Below are positions 49,601 to 60,900 of a stretch of 64,000 nucleotides of DNA, piece after piece. Position 1 is the first letter of the stretch, and each line of letters starts with the position of its first letter. The stretch spans positions 85,811,592 to 85,875,591 of the forward strand of contig NC_092345.1 of assembly GCF_963676685.1 (NCBI RefSeq), given 5' to 3'. A model generated the notes under the pieces. The model had not been told where the DNA came from. It did no database searches and was given only the letters and a program-made list of their open reading frames with translations. A program made the translations under genes and the position numbers. Source of the stretch: Mytilus edulis. Lineage: Eukaryota; Mollusca; Bivalvia; Mytilida; Mytilidae.

Positions 49601-51196
49601 AAATGAAAAATCATCCCTTTTATCATAAATTTTAGTATTCAGCTTTCCATTAGTGATATAAATATCAAGATCGAGAAAAAGGCAGTGGTCATTGTTAGTA
49701 TTAGCTTTATTTAAAGTAAGTTCAACAGGATAAATTTCATTAATATACATACTGAAGTCTCATTATTGAGAGCCAAAATATCATCCAAATATCTAAAAGT
49801 ATTATTAAATTTGTTTATCAGATGTTGTTTCGATGGGTCTTTGCTTATTTTTGTCATAAATTGTACCTCATAACAATACAAAAACAGGTCCGCAATAAGT
49901 GGTGCACAGTTAGTCCCCATTGGAATTCCGATAATCTGACGATATACGGAATCAACCGTGAAACAGCAACCTAACGTCTCAAAAACAAAGATGATATCTA
50001 GAAGTCAACAACAAATGACATATGCATATGTGATTTGGCAAGCTCTAAATAGTCGCAAGTCTAGTAAATGTTTTCTAATAAAGAATAAGTGTCAGTTCAC
50101 TAAACGATAAAACCATATACATTGTTCATATTATTATAAGCAGGTAAGAAAGTTGTGACAGAATTTTTTTCTTTTTTAGATACGTTATTCCAAACTGATG
50201 AACTGAAAACATTAGTAGACGGGATAGTAGGTACATTAGGTACTAATGCAACTGAACAGGCATGTGAAACTGAATGCCACACACTCATCCAAGCAGATCA
50301 TCTACTTCAATTTGGATGTCCATTGGTTTGTAAAAGGTAAGCATATATTGGTTTTATTTTCTTTTTAACATTTAAGAGGATTTGTATATTATCATTTAAA
50401 ATATTATTAATGTTATATATTTCTCGTCACCTCAAGTTTGTAATGCAACTGAGTGTATCGTTTTTGTGGAAAATAAACTAAATTTTGGTATACACTTATA
50501 CATTTCTCTATCTTTGTTGTTTGGTATCAAGAATTTGTTAAACTATTCAAAACATTCTGTTCATCGAATGTAGTTATAAGACATAATTTAAAGTATCAAA
50601 TCTAATAAACGGCACGTGAAACTGTTGAAACATCAGTTAACCTTTTTGACCAATAGTTTGAATAAAAAATACAAACATTTTAATACCAAAATTTGAAACC
50701 CTGACAGAACAATCAAAAAATTTTAACATGTAAATCTGAAACGTTGATAACATGACCATACAATATGTCAAAGAACAAAATACTAGTACGTATAAGTAAC
50801 ACTTAACAACACATTGTTCGAATATAGCCTGATTTGGTACAGACTGACCCCTTTCCTTAATATTGAACAATAAGACAGCATACAGTTTTGAAAACAACAA
50901 TCACAATGTGCCTGCTACTCTTGGACGTTATCTAAGGTTCCCATAGCTGTTGGTGAATATACTGTCGCTTAAGAATACAAAAGAATCTGGAAACAACATT
51001 CATTTTCCCTTTTCCTAAAATTTAATATGAGCGTTACTTAAGATCAACAGTGCATATTATAATCCAGATATATTATATGTATACATATTTATTTATCTAT
51101 ATTGTTTATTCAAATTATCTTTCATTTTATATCAACAGTTTCCAGAGTCTGGTTCACCGATTTGGACATGTAACAGTTCCCCCAACTACTGTTTAG
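46678..51196 (+). CDS. Secreted four-cysteine hairpin peptide, copy 4
   Basis: Predicted 95-residue secreted peptide. Coding exons are 46678-46750, 50180-50336 and 51139-51196, GT-AG, with standard phases. The protein has the signal peptide MKLAFALLLLLPVVFS, the processing site TPQKR, then IFDTLFQTDELK, the C-x3-C-x13-C-x3-C module (ACETECHTLIQ ... FGCPLVCK) and the tail SFQSLVHRFGHVTVPPTTV. It is the closest copy to a consensus of the family. Copy-specific changes are Asn for Asp in GTNATEQ and Val for Ala in SLVHRF. Intron 2 is 3429 bp because a 1448-bp truncated Penelope-like element sits in it in antisense orientation; splice sites are untouched, so the gene is probably still expressed. 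Function is not known. Confidence 0.88.
48508..49955 (-). mobile_element. 5'-truncated Penelope-like element in intron 2 of gene copy 4
   Basis: A 1448-bp insertion absent from intron 2 of copies 2, 3 and 5, where GAGTAAATAA continues directly into CCGTGAAACAGC. On the minus strand it starts inside the reverse transcriptase at YRQIIGIPMGTNCAPL, runs to the 3' end of the coding region at about 49142, and ends with a 630-bp noncoding tail. Flank homology is only AA, so no clear target duplication is visible. Confidence 0.85.
49142..49955 (-). pseudogene. Penelope-like reverse transcriptase, C-terminal part
   Basis: Encodes the palm and thumb part of a Penelope-like reverse transcriptase. MGTNCAPLIADLFLYCYE leads, followed by FRYLDDILALNN with the YLDD catalytic motif, then HCLFLDLDIYI, KIYDKRDDFSFPIVNYPF, PSYGVYISQLVRFARVC and EKLLH. 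After an in-frame TAG (49445-49447) the frame continues GFRYHKLVKTF to a natural-looking end SLIRSLHRN and TAA at 49142-49144. A frameshift separates LALNNE from YINEIYPVELTL near 49750. No GIY-YIG endonuclease follows the polymerase, so this fits the permuted type. The long C-terminal tail differs from the 21966-23290 family, so it is a second subfamily. It is inactive. Confidence 0.82.
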
Positions 51197-51207
51197 ATAC
51201 AGAAAAA

Positions 51208-51213
51208 AATAAA
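51208..51213 (+). terminator. Polyadenylation signal, gene copy 4
   Basis: AATAAA 12 bases after the TAG stop. Confidence 0.75.
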
Positions 51214-51819
51214 TCTACAAGATTTATAGTATCTTGTTTTTTGTGAATTATTTAACATAAGTTCATCCATTGTTTTGTGGACTACGTGTTATTCAATCTT
51301 TTGTCATACCACATCTGCCTATATGCCCATGTATACTTAGTGGTTAAGCAACAACAAAAAATACACAAGATTAAGTGCACCTAGTTTTTTTTATAAGTAT
51401 TAAATGCTTATATTAAATGAAGATGTTCTTTCGATTATGTAATTATAATAAGAAAGACAATAGCAGAAGGATTAACAAAAGTTTAAATCACACGTAACTT
51501 CAAGTCCTTAAGTAAGAAATGTGATACAAACAACAAGCATAACATTTATTTGACAATATACAGCAACAAATAATTTGCTCAATTTCATTTGATGACAACT
51601 GATCACTGACGGGCAAACTAATGGTCAGTGTAAAACAATTTCTAGCTACTAAACAGATACATGATAGATTAAAGAGTAAAATTTGAATGAATAACTGCCA
51701 AAACTGGCCGTTTTGTTAACTCACCATAAAATGCTTACTTGCCATGACAATACTATGCAGTAGATTTTTCTTTAATCTTTTTTTGACATATAACAGTGTT
51801 ATAACACAATTGCTTGCAT

Positions 51820-52162
51820 ACTTTCAGATATTTTAGATTTCAATGACAACCATCAATATTGCTCTATTTCCAAATGTAACCGTAAAAATTGTAAAACCTG
51901 TGATATACTAGTAACTGATACCCACTTTCAAAGTAATTTAACCACCAAAAATTACAATACACATAGTCATGAGGATTTGAATTGCACTGCTTCCAATATT
52001 GTATACGGTATTGAATGTACTCTTTGTGGATTGATCTACGTCGGGGAAACTCGACAAAGACTCAATTTTAGGATGAATGATCATCGGTCTAATGTAAATG
52101 ATCCTAATAACAACAAATTTCTCTATAAACATTTCAATCAGCCTGACCATTCTATTGTTTAA
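51820..52162 (+). pseudogene. GIY-YIG endonuclease module of the permuted element, broken (unit C)
   Basis: An open frame enters at the left junction with no Met start. It shows a cysteine cluster C-x4-C-x2-C (CNRKNCKTCDIL), then VYGIECTLCGLIYVGETRQR, in which the GIY and YVG parts bracket a C-x2-C, then the conserved Arg and NDHR, then KFLYKHFNQPDHSIV. These are the signature residues of the Penelope-type GIY-YIG nuclease that nicks target DNA. A 32-nt deletion relative to the unit D copy at about 52160 shifts the frame and removes SMKVRIIEKIYH-type sequence. The downstream half (QREDFWIRELGTAIPYGCND) is read in the frame of the next entry. This copy should make no intact nuclease. Confidence 0.8.
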
Positions 52163-53291
52163 TCCAACAAATGACCCCATATTGAGTACACCATATCGTT
52201 TACAAAGAGAAGACTTTTGGATAAGAGAGTTGGGAACAGCCATTCCCTATGGATGCAATGACAAAATTGATGGTGTAGGTATTTTGTCTAGTCCCAGATG
52301 TAGTACCGTCAATACATTACAATTATTTAATACTTCTGCTCGACGAAATAGAAGTCATGGTCACAGAAAATATATACCACCTGCTGTACACACCGTGACA
52401 ATTGATAGTCTATTAACGTCTGTTCACAAACCTTTAGGAATTCATCACATTAGAACTAAATTATACTCCATTCCATTGTCAAAACTTTCTTTACTATTTC
52501 AAGATGCCAAAAATACTTCCGTTACTGATTCTCGTTCTGTTTTGTATGGATTAGTTGCAATTATCATGGACATTGCTAACCATAGACTATTCAAACCCGT
52601 ATCCACTACATCCAACAGTGAGGAAAAACGTAATTTTTTTATGGTAGAATTCGCCAATAAAGGTTTAGATGCTGTAAATATTAGCAATATTTTCCATCAA
52701 AAATCTGTACAAAAAACTATACCTGATTACTTCAAAAATAAAGCTACACCTGTTATTTCTTATACTTATACCAAGTCTATTGCATCCAAGATTTTCAACC
52801 ACAAGAGAGTTTTAGAGGCTTTTAACCTCAAAGATCCAAAATCCAAGCCTCCGGGTTGCTCATGTACATCGTCACAATACAATTACAGTCCAGCTGGTCA
52901 TACCATTACTGGTGACCTTGACATCGTTACCAATGAACAACTAAGAGAGTTGTTAGCCAAGGGACCAAAATATAGAATTCCCCAGCCCATCAACTGGAAA
53001 AAGAATTTCAAGTTACTGATGTATGCAGTTGAGGACTATGCAAGAAAATGGGTAAAGCGCGAACCAGACGAACCAGAACTGGACACTTTGTCTGAATGGA
53101 TCAAAGCTATTCGATCATGCATTCAGAGGTGCATACATATACTACGATTTAATAAGAGTACTAGAGTGTCTAACCCTTTCAAGAATCCGGAGGTTGTGAA
53201 TGCTTTATCCTCTTTGCATGACAAATATGTCGTTGTTCCAGCAGATAAAGCCTCCAATAATATTGTCTTCATATGTAAAAAACATTATCTG
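51820..53291 (+). mobile_element. Permuted Penelope-like element (Naiad-like), truncated, unit C
   Basis: Spacer identical in order to unit A stops at 51819 (TTGCTTGCAT) and resumes at 53292 (AAATGAGCAAAGATTGG, equal to 32671). The inserted 1472 bp encode a GIY-YIG endonuclease module followed in the same element by the N-terminal part of a reverse transcriptase. The polymerase core and the 3' end are missing. The insertion coincides with loss of the 3.0 kb present at 29651-32670 in unit A. A second copy with the same left junction is in unit D. Confidence 0.8.
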
Positions 53292-53297
53292 AAATGA
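52098..53297 (+). pseudogene. Endonuclease C-terminal half and reverse transcriptase N-terminal region (unit C)
   Basis: An open frame of 399 codons; the first 20 or so codons are out-of-frame sequence upstream of the 32-nt deletion. The genuine part begins at PTNDPILSTPYRLQREDF, the end of the GIY-YIG module. It continues through GCNDKIDGVGIL, a linker with ARRNRSHGHRKY, LGIHHIRTKLYSIPLSKL and FANKGLDAVNISNI. Then comes the region before the reverse transcriptase (KSKPPGCSC, GHTITGDLDIV, FKLLMYAVEDYARKW) and the first polymerase block VVPADKASNNIVFICKKHY. It stops where unit spacer resumes. One unbroken frame crosses from endonuclease to polymerase. This is the key evidence that the domain order is permuted and not two elements side by side. 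Confidence 0.83.
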
Positions 53298-53468
53298 GCA
53301 AAGATTGGTTTCCTGACTAGAAATGGATCCTTCTGAGAAATCATCTTAGTGCTGGTGCACTAAACTTCATAAGATTAAGATTATACGTTTTGGAAAGTTG
53401 TCCTGTGGCTGGGCAGATATTTCTCTGTTACAGGCAGGCACAATAGGTCCACAATGGCTGACCATCTA

Positions 53469-53471
<3 letters not shown>

Positions 53472-53541
<70 letters not shown>
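53472..53541. repeat. (TA)n microsatellite, about 70 bp
   Basis: A pure TA tract between CATCTAGAC and AAATTGGTT. The matching tract is about 13 bp in unit B (43622-43634). In unit A it is the site of the tRNA-related insertion, and in unit D it is about 55 bp (63932-63986). Confidence 0.9.
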
Positions 53542-53543
<2 letters not shown>

Positions 53544-55420
53544 TGGTTTTTGCTGCAACCTTTACAGAGACTCACCCAAATGATATAATTATATTGAAGC
53601 CTACCCAAGGTCCCTTACAATATGGCGTATTGAATTTTGCCGTATATTCCTTATGCGAAGAAATTCTTTTTTCTAAATGACATATTTTCGATAACTCGTT
53701 TTTCTTGCCGAATAGATGAACAAATAATAATGTTAAGACAACTCCTACCTTTTGCAAACTAATAAGCATCTAAATTGTTGAAAATGGTCTTGTTTAATGT
53801 GTGACATTCAGCTTTGCATCGAGAACAGTAATATTTCATCAAGTATTTTGAGATTGTTTTATTTGTTTTTCAATACGGAAGATAGTTATATTTATTCTCG
53901 GATTCATAGTTCGATTGTTATTGTTTATAGATATAGGAAGATGTGGTGTGAGTGCCAATGAGACAACTCTCCATCCAAATATCAATATTAGGAAAAAAAA
54001 TCAATCGCATTCTGAATGGGCTTGGGCTAAAAAAGAGGGACGAAAGATACAAAAAGGACAGTCAAACTCATAAATGTAAAACTAACTGACAACGCCATGG
54101 CTCAAAATGAAAAAGACAAACAAATAACAGCAAACATGACACAACATAGAAAACCAAAGAATAAACCCCACGAACCCCACCAAAAAACTAGGGGTAATCT
54201 CAGGTGCTCCGGAAGGGTTAGCAGATCCTGCTCCACATGTGTCACCCGTCGTGTTGTTTATGTGATAAGCTGTGCTGAACAAATAAATTTAAAAAATGAA
54301 AACAATCTTAATAAATTCATGCGTCCGAAGGTACCTTCAACAGGACTGCTCAAAGACAAAAACGTGTGTATTTGAAAGCCAAGGATTAATAAGAACCGAC
54401 ACAGTTAGTAGCCTTTCAAACCATTCATTACTGTTTTTGAATATGCTAGCAAATCAATAAGAAAACTTCATTGGCATGTATTTGATAGTACAGAAGGTTC
54501 AAATGATGGATATTGTTGCGTTAGTTGTCGACTTGAACTGCGACAAAAACTAAAGTCACAGATATTGTAGATACCAAGATGACAAGGAGCTATACTCCGC
54601 AATATAATATTCATTAAGGCAATATGGTTCATCAATCCAAATTTCGTAATGGCGAAAATGCTATTTCTTAAATAAGGGCTTTATGTCTGATAACCGACAT
54701 TGTTTAAACGTTAGATACTACAATTTATGCCATATTACGTATTTATGACGTTAAGTAACCCACAGTTTATCAATCGTCATCTGATGTCACCATTGCCTGA
54801 GGCAGGTACAACCTTAGTCTCGAGATGCTTATAAGTAAAATTTGAAACAGACTATTCAAGAAATACCCAATTATCGTATACACATGTCTGTCCAAAGTCA
54901 GTGAATGTATAAGTCATATTGTTATTATTTGTTGTAATTTTCAGAATTTGGTTATGTCGACGTTATGCTTTCAAACACGCTTCAATTTTAAAAATTTCAA
55001 CAATTATTTCCGATCGCAGGAAAACATTTTGACCAGATTAAGTCTTTTGGCATGTTAACCCAATATTCAAGCGAAAATTGAGAATAGAAACAATTGAGAG
55101 TAGAAACGGGGAATGTGTCGAAGGGATAACTATCCGACTAAAGAACAAACAAAACAGATAACACCATTTAAAGGTCATAACATAGCGAGAAAATCCCGCA
55201 TCCGGAGACGGACTTCAACTGGCAATATTAACAAAAATGTGTACTAGTTCAGAGAAAATGGATATCACAATATACTCCGAAGCATACAATTGAACCAAAA
55301 TTAAAATAAATAAATATATGAGCCTTCTTGTCTGATTTGTTGTTTTGGAGGATTAAAAAAACAAGAGCATATTCACATGTGGAAATAAAAGAAAAAAAAC
55401 GAAACACGCAAAACATTTTT

Positions 55421-55603
55421 AAGTACAAACGTGCTATAAAGGTTATCAATACTAAGAGGTTGGTAATACTATAAAGACAAAGCAAGCCTTCATACTGTTA
55501 AGTACAAACGTGATATAAAGGTTATCAATACAAAGAGGTTGGTAATACTATAAAGACAAAGCAAGCCTTCATACTGTCTCACACCACATTCCATTATAAC
55601 CAG
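55421..55603 (+). promoter_or_regulatory. Rearranged promoter of gene copy 5 with 79-bp tandem duplication
   Basis: The segment from AAGTACAAACGTG through TATAAAGACAAAGC to CATACTGT is present twice, at 55421-55499 and 55500-55578. That gives two CAAACGTG motifs (55426, 55505), two TTATCAAT sites and two TATA boxes (55470-55475 and 55549-55554). Exon 1 ends at 55603. About 65 bp of upstream sequence that copies 3 and 4 have, including the first part of TGACATTT, are deleted. Confidence 0.8.
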
Positions 55604-56462
55604 GTAAGACCTAATCATAAGTATTGTCAATGTATTATGTTACACTTAGTTGATTTATTAGCCTATTTTTGTTGAGCTGAAATATACTTGACTTATGAAT
55701 GCATTTTCCATTGGAAAAAATGTATTTCAACATTTATAGCATTTATTAAAACTATAAGAAAAAAAGAAGTCTTTTGATACCATTTTTCAGTACCAACAAA
55801 TGAACAAAACAACATTTTATGCTTCTCAAATTTTACATACTTTTCACAGTACTTATGTAAATACACCTAGAGTATCTAAAACTATCCCATGCATGTATTA
55901 CTACTTTGGAAATTATTTGTAATTTTTGTAACTTATATCTTCTTATACAAAATGTTATAGCACATCATTTTTTATTCACTCATTTGGAAAAGAAACGGAA
56001 AGAATTAAGGGATGAATTATGCCACTATGTTGAAAGGAAAAATATTATCATTCCTCCATTCTTTGTTTATCTTATAAATGTCGTCTCACGTCTTCAATTA
56101 GTTCAAAATATGTTTTCATCATTTGAATAAAAGATCGTCATAAATTTTTGTATCTATGTACGATCTTTTCAATTTCTGTGCACTTTATGAATATTCTTTA
56201 ATAAGGTCCGACTATGGAGGACTATAGTTCTTAATGATATTCCATCTTGCATTCTAGTCTATTTTGTTATTTATCGTTTTGCTTTTTTATTTTGGTCAAG
56301 CATTTATAGATATCGCAGAATAGAGGTAGGTTCTAGTGATTTTTTTATTCCCATCGAAACATTTCAAATCAATTTAATACAAAATTGTATAGCCTGTGTT
56401 CCAATAACTTGCTATAACAAAAGGGATGTGATAACTTTATATATTTATTCTGTTTATCGTCA

Positions 56463-57792
56463 CTAGAACACACCCGCGAAATCTCGGGGAAATAGAGTGT
56501 ATTTAAACTGTAAAATTTATTATAACTGGAGAATTTCCAGGAGAGGTATCAAAAGTCAAAGGTACTTGGGGACTGGGCACATTTTTTTTGCCCTCCCCCT
56601 TTTATTCAAATACCTATTTTTATTCTTTCTGTTTTTCTGTATACTATGAACATACATATAAATATACTATAATTACTATATAAAACGGTCACTGATATAT
56701 TAAAAGTCACCCCAGTAAACTATTGGAAATTTTTAGTAAATTATAGCAAATTTATACACTTTATTCATAGTATATATGTATGAAGCATGTGTAGTATACA
56801 GAAATATTTCAGTGACCGCTGTGGATAGAAAACTATTGGAAATAGATAATATATATGAATAGCAAATACACTTTATCTATAGTATATGTATGATCATAGT
56901 ATACAGAAAAACGCAAAAAATAATTGTTATGTCCCAAGTACTTATGCAAATTATGTTTAATTTCAAAACAGGCCTAAAGGGCAACGGAAGTCTTATATTT
57001 CTCAAAAAGTCATTTTTTTGTTTTGTATTTATTTCAATATGAGCATAGTTTACGTTTAGTATGTTATGAACATACATTACTTTAAACAAAGTGTGTTTGC
57101 TTTTTACTATCAATTCTCAGTTACCAATCAATCCACGGCGGTCATTGATATATCATATAGACCCTCTCTATTTAATATACTTAGTGACCCGATGAATTTT
57201 TGTAAAAGATTTTATGACGGAAAAATTTCAGAAAAGGAATCAAAAGTTATAGGTACTTTGGGACATGACAATTGTTTTTCTAGCCCGGCTCCTAATGTTT
57301 CCCCTCCAAAACTCCTATATATTTTTTTTCTATTGATTTTAATAATGTTAGCATGTATCTGTATATTATGAACATACATTACTATAAATAAAGTGCCACG
57401 GTATTTGCATTTTACTATCAACTCTCAATTTATTAATCGATTCACGGCGGTCATTAACATATTATATAGACCCTCTCTATATAATAAACTTAGTGACCGC
57501 CGTGGATAGTAAACTTGAAAATGATAGCAGATAGCAAATACACGTTATTCATTGTCTTTGGCACAAACCAGATGTCTAGTCTGACTTAAAATTTCGTCTA
57601 ATGACGGAAAAATATCCGAACGCAGTTTTTTTCGTTTTTCTCCCAAAATAACCCAAACTGAATAATCATAAGAATGGATGACAAATGCGACAATACATGG
57701 TACCTATAGGACACAGAGGTATGATGATTAATTTATTGTGGAAGGAAGAGAAGCGACACACAAAATGAGGTCTTCTCGTTTAATAGTATAGA
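56463..57792 (-). mobile_element. Nonautonomous Helitron (1330 bp) in intron 1 of gene copy 5
   Basis: On the plus strand it begins CTAGAACACACCCGCGAAAT and ends TTTAATAGTATAGA, the complement of the 5' end seen at 20824. Flanks are A (56462) and T (57793). Copies 3 and 4 have the uninterrupted CGTGATTA sequence, confirming insertion between A and T. It carries short internal segments repeated with variation (near 57066 and 57363: AACATACATTACT; CACGGCGGTCATT) and no Rep/helicase frame. Confidence 0.87.
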
Positions 57793-57979
57793 TTACTATT
57801 TGCCAAAACATTCTCTCGTGAACATTTAACCTTTAGGGTCATTACAGGGAGTATGCCTCCTTTGACAACTTTCAATATAGTTCCAATATAGGACCAACAT
57901 TTCTGGATTATACACTGTATTTGGTTTGATTCTAATGTTTAATTACTATTGTTATATTCTTTCAGTTAAAACCTTGAAA

Positions 57980-60900
57980 ATGAAACTTGCTTTTGCTCTA
58001 TTGCTGTTGTTACCAGTAGTGTTTTCTACACCACAGAAAAGACTTGTTTTTGGTAAGTGGTCACATGGCAGTAGTTTCTTTAAGAAACTCAGGTTTCAAC
58101 TTCTTTAGGTAGAGCTGACCTTAGAAATAAATGGCTCTATTGTATGTCCTGTTGCTCATAAAGGTTTTCAACTGTTTCAGTTTTATGCACATCTTCGATC
58201 GTTCCTGACGGATGTTAATCCAGAAAAGCGCCTCTGATGAGTGAACTTTATGAAAAAAAGAATAAATTTAACTTATCGAAGTGGGTAACTCAGTAATTAC
58301 TTTTTTTGTGTACTTTTGTATGACAAAACGGGTAATAACTTTGATGTTTTGGTAGTATTAAGCCTTGACAATTGAGTGAGTGACAGTATTTTACCAGTGG
58401 ATTATAGTTTTGAAGCTATTGTATAAGTTTATTTCAAAGATTTTGAAAGGTATATTGTAGTATTAAGTTTGTTATTTATCTGATCTGACTATTGTTTTCA
58501 TATGCTGGATTGGAATGTTATTCAAAGTATAGCATTATTCCGTTAGGGTGCTGAAGTGAAATATCATTTAACTGCAATATGTTTTAAATATCGATACTTA
58601 TTGTGCACAACGAGATATAATTAGTATAACATCTAACTTAACAAGAAGTTGAAAACTGTATGGAATGAAGTATTATTTTTGATTTACATGTTCATTTTGA
58701 CAATATGTTTTATTGCAATCATAACTGATCGTTCTAACAGTTTTTATAGTGGACATTTTTGAAATATTTGAAATTTTTCCTTTCACACTTTTTTTTTTTA
58801 TTAAAACTGTATATCATGTAATGATAAATTTAGTTATATATTAATGAAATTGTAAAGGTTATGAACTTAGCATATTTTTTGATTCATTCAAACTTGACTG
58901 TCCCTTTGGTATCTTTCCCTCTTTTATCGTAGATATTAATAAAATCAAAATTTAAAAATCGTCGAATAAGCAATGGTTGTTTTCTATTTGTTGTAAAAAG
59001 ACATTCCCGAGTTTTGAATGTTCTGTTGGTATTTTTGAATATCAGGCAAAACATATTAATAACAATCAAAAGACTCGCAAAGTCTAATGAATAATTAAAC
59101 TTTCAAATTTAAATCAAGGGCTCTACCCTTAATGTAGAAATTCTTGGAAAAAAGACATCTGCTGTCCTTATGAAGGTTTACTGTTACAGTAGATAAATAC
59201 CATCACATATAATATTGATAGGATCTTCGGTACATCTTAATGAGGTATGGGTGTCTTTCGCCATCTTGGATTGTCAAAAACAGAGAATCTAAGGTCAAGA
59301 TTTTCAATCAAATTAGCAAAATGTGATATAGAAATGCAAACAACAGATGTGATTTGCATGTAGAATAAAATTGAGAATGGAAATTGGGAATGTGCCAAAG
59401 AGACAACAACCCGACCATAGGAAAAAAAAACAACAGCAGAAGGTCACCAACAGGTCTTCAATGTAGCGAGAAATAAGAACATATTTATAAGATTATTACT
59501 GCTAAATATTAATATTTTTACAAGTGTAGATTTTTTTTATTTGATTTTTAATGTTTTTAAATTGATATTTTAAGAGGAGGTAACTCTCCAATTGTGCATT
59601 TTCTGAAGGAATCTACATGGAATTTTGCTATTTTGTATTTTAGCCGGAAAAAACGCACGGTGACCTTATCTTTTCTTTTGATATTTATAAATCATTTTCT
59701 GAAAGCTATCTTCTCGTATTTTATTTTACAATTCTACCATTTAGTTTAGCTTCTAAACACATAATAATGTTTTTTCCTGTATAATACATACAAATCTGTA
59801 ATTTTGTCACAACCTGTAGCTTGAGAAAATGCACGGTGACCTATCATTTTTATTATATTTTTGAACATATTTCAATATATACTACGTTATGGGAAAATAT
59901 GAACAAATTTTATCATTTTCAATTTAGACTCCCATACCACCTTAAGAAGTTTATACATAATGTGTATGACCAAAACGAAAAGCCCGACAGAAAGAGTAAA
60001 TAACCGTGAAACAGCAACCCAACGTCTCAAAAACAAATATGATATCTAGAAGTCAACAAGGAATGACATATGCCTATGTAATTTGGCAAGCTCTAAATAG
60101 TGGCAAGTCTACTAAATGATTTCTAATAAAGAATAATTGTCGGTTTACTAATTGATAAAACCATATACATTGTTCATATTATTATAATCAGGTAAGACAG
60201 TTGTGATAGAATTTTTTTCTTTTTTAGATACGTTATTTCAAGATGAACTGAAAGAACTGAACGAACTGAAAACATTATTAGTAGGTACACTAGGTACCGA
60301 TGCAACTGAACAGGCATGTGAAACTGAATGCCACACACTCATCCAAGCAGATCATCTCCTTCAATTCGGATGTCCATTGATTTGTAAAAGGTAAACATAT
60401 ATTGGTTTTATTTTTTTTTAACATTTAAGAGGATTTTTATATTATCATTGCAAGTATGTATTTATGTTATATATTTCTCGACACCTCAAGTTTGTAATAC
60501 AACTGAGTGTAGCGTTTTTGTGAAAAATAAACTAAATTTTGGTGTACACTTATACATTTCTCTGTCTTTGTCGTTTGGTATCAAAAATTTGTTAAACTAT
60601 TCCAAACATTCTGTTCATCGAATGTAGTTATAAGACACAATTTAAAGTATCAAATCTAATAAACGGCACGAGAAACTGTTGAAACATCAGTTAACCTTCT
60701 TGACCAATAGTTTGAATAGAAATACAATCATTTCAATAACAAAATTTGAAACCCTGACAGAACAATCAAAAAATTTTAACATGTAAATCTGAAACGTTGA
60801 CAACATGACCATACAATATGTCGGAGAACAAAATACTAGTGCGTATAAGTAACACTTAACAACACATTGTTCGAATATAGCCTGATTTGGTACAGATTGA

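Larger units (their letters stand above)
51214..55420. other. Spacer of unit C (no host gene)
   Basis: After the permuted element, unit spacer resumes at 53292. It contains the TA tract, a GATGTGG plus Penelope tail at 53935-54280, a further repeat at about 54320-54850 (GCCTGAGGCAGGTACAACC) and a degenerate Penelope tail at about 55095-55245. I see no host gene. Confidence 0.6.
46664..57965 (+). repeat. Tandem array unit C (about 11.3 kb)
   Basis: Homologous to units A and B in gene body, 3' flank and distal spacer. Unlike A and B it has a Penelope-like element (51820-53291) in place of about 3 kb of spacer, an antisense Penelope fragment in intron 2, an expanded TA tract and, near its end, a Helitron in intron 1 of copy 5. 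Confidence 0.8.

Noticed and set aside
51820-53297. Two adjacent canonical Penelope elements, the end of one followed by the start of another
   Set aside because: The reading frame is continuous from nuclease to polymerase block in unit C, the linker is collinear in unit D, and three independent polymerase fragments in the window end without a nuclease. It remains the main alternative to test.
53381-53608. Minus-strand open frame rich in Tyr-Ile repeats
   Set aside because: It is a translation of the TA microsatellite.
55421-55578. A CRISPR-like or satellite array in the promoter repeats
   Set aside because: There are only two copies, they contain the promoter elements of an adjacent gene, and there are no spacers.
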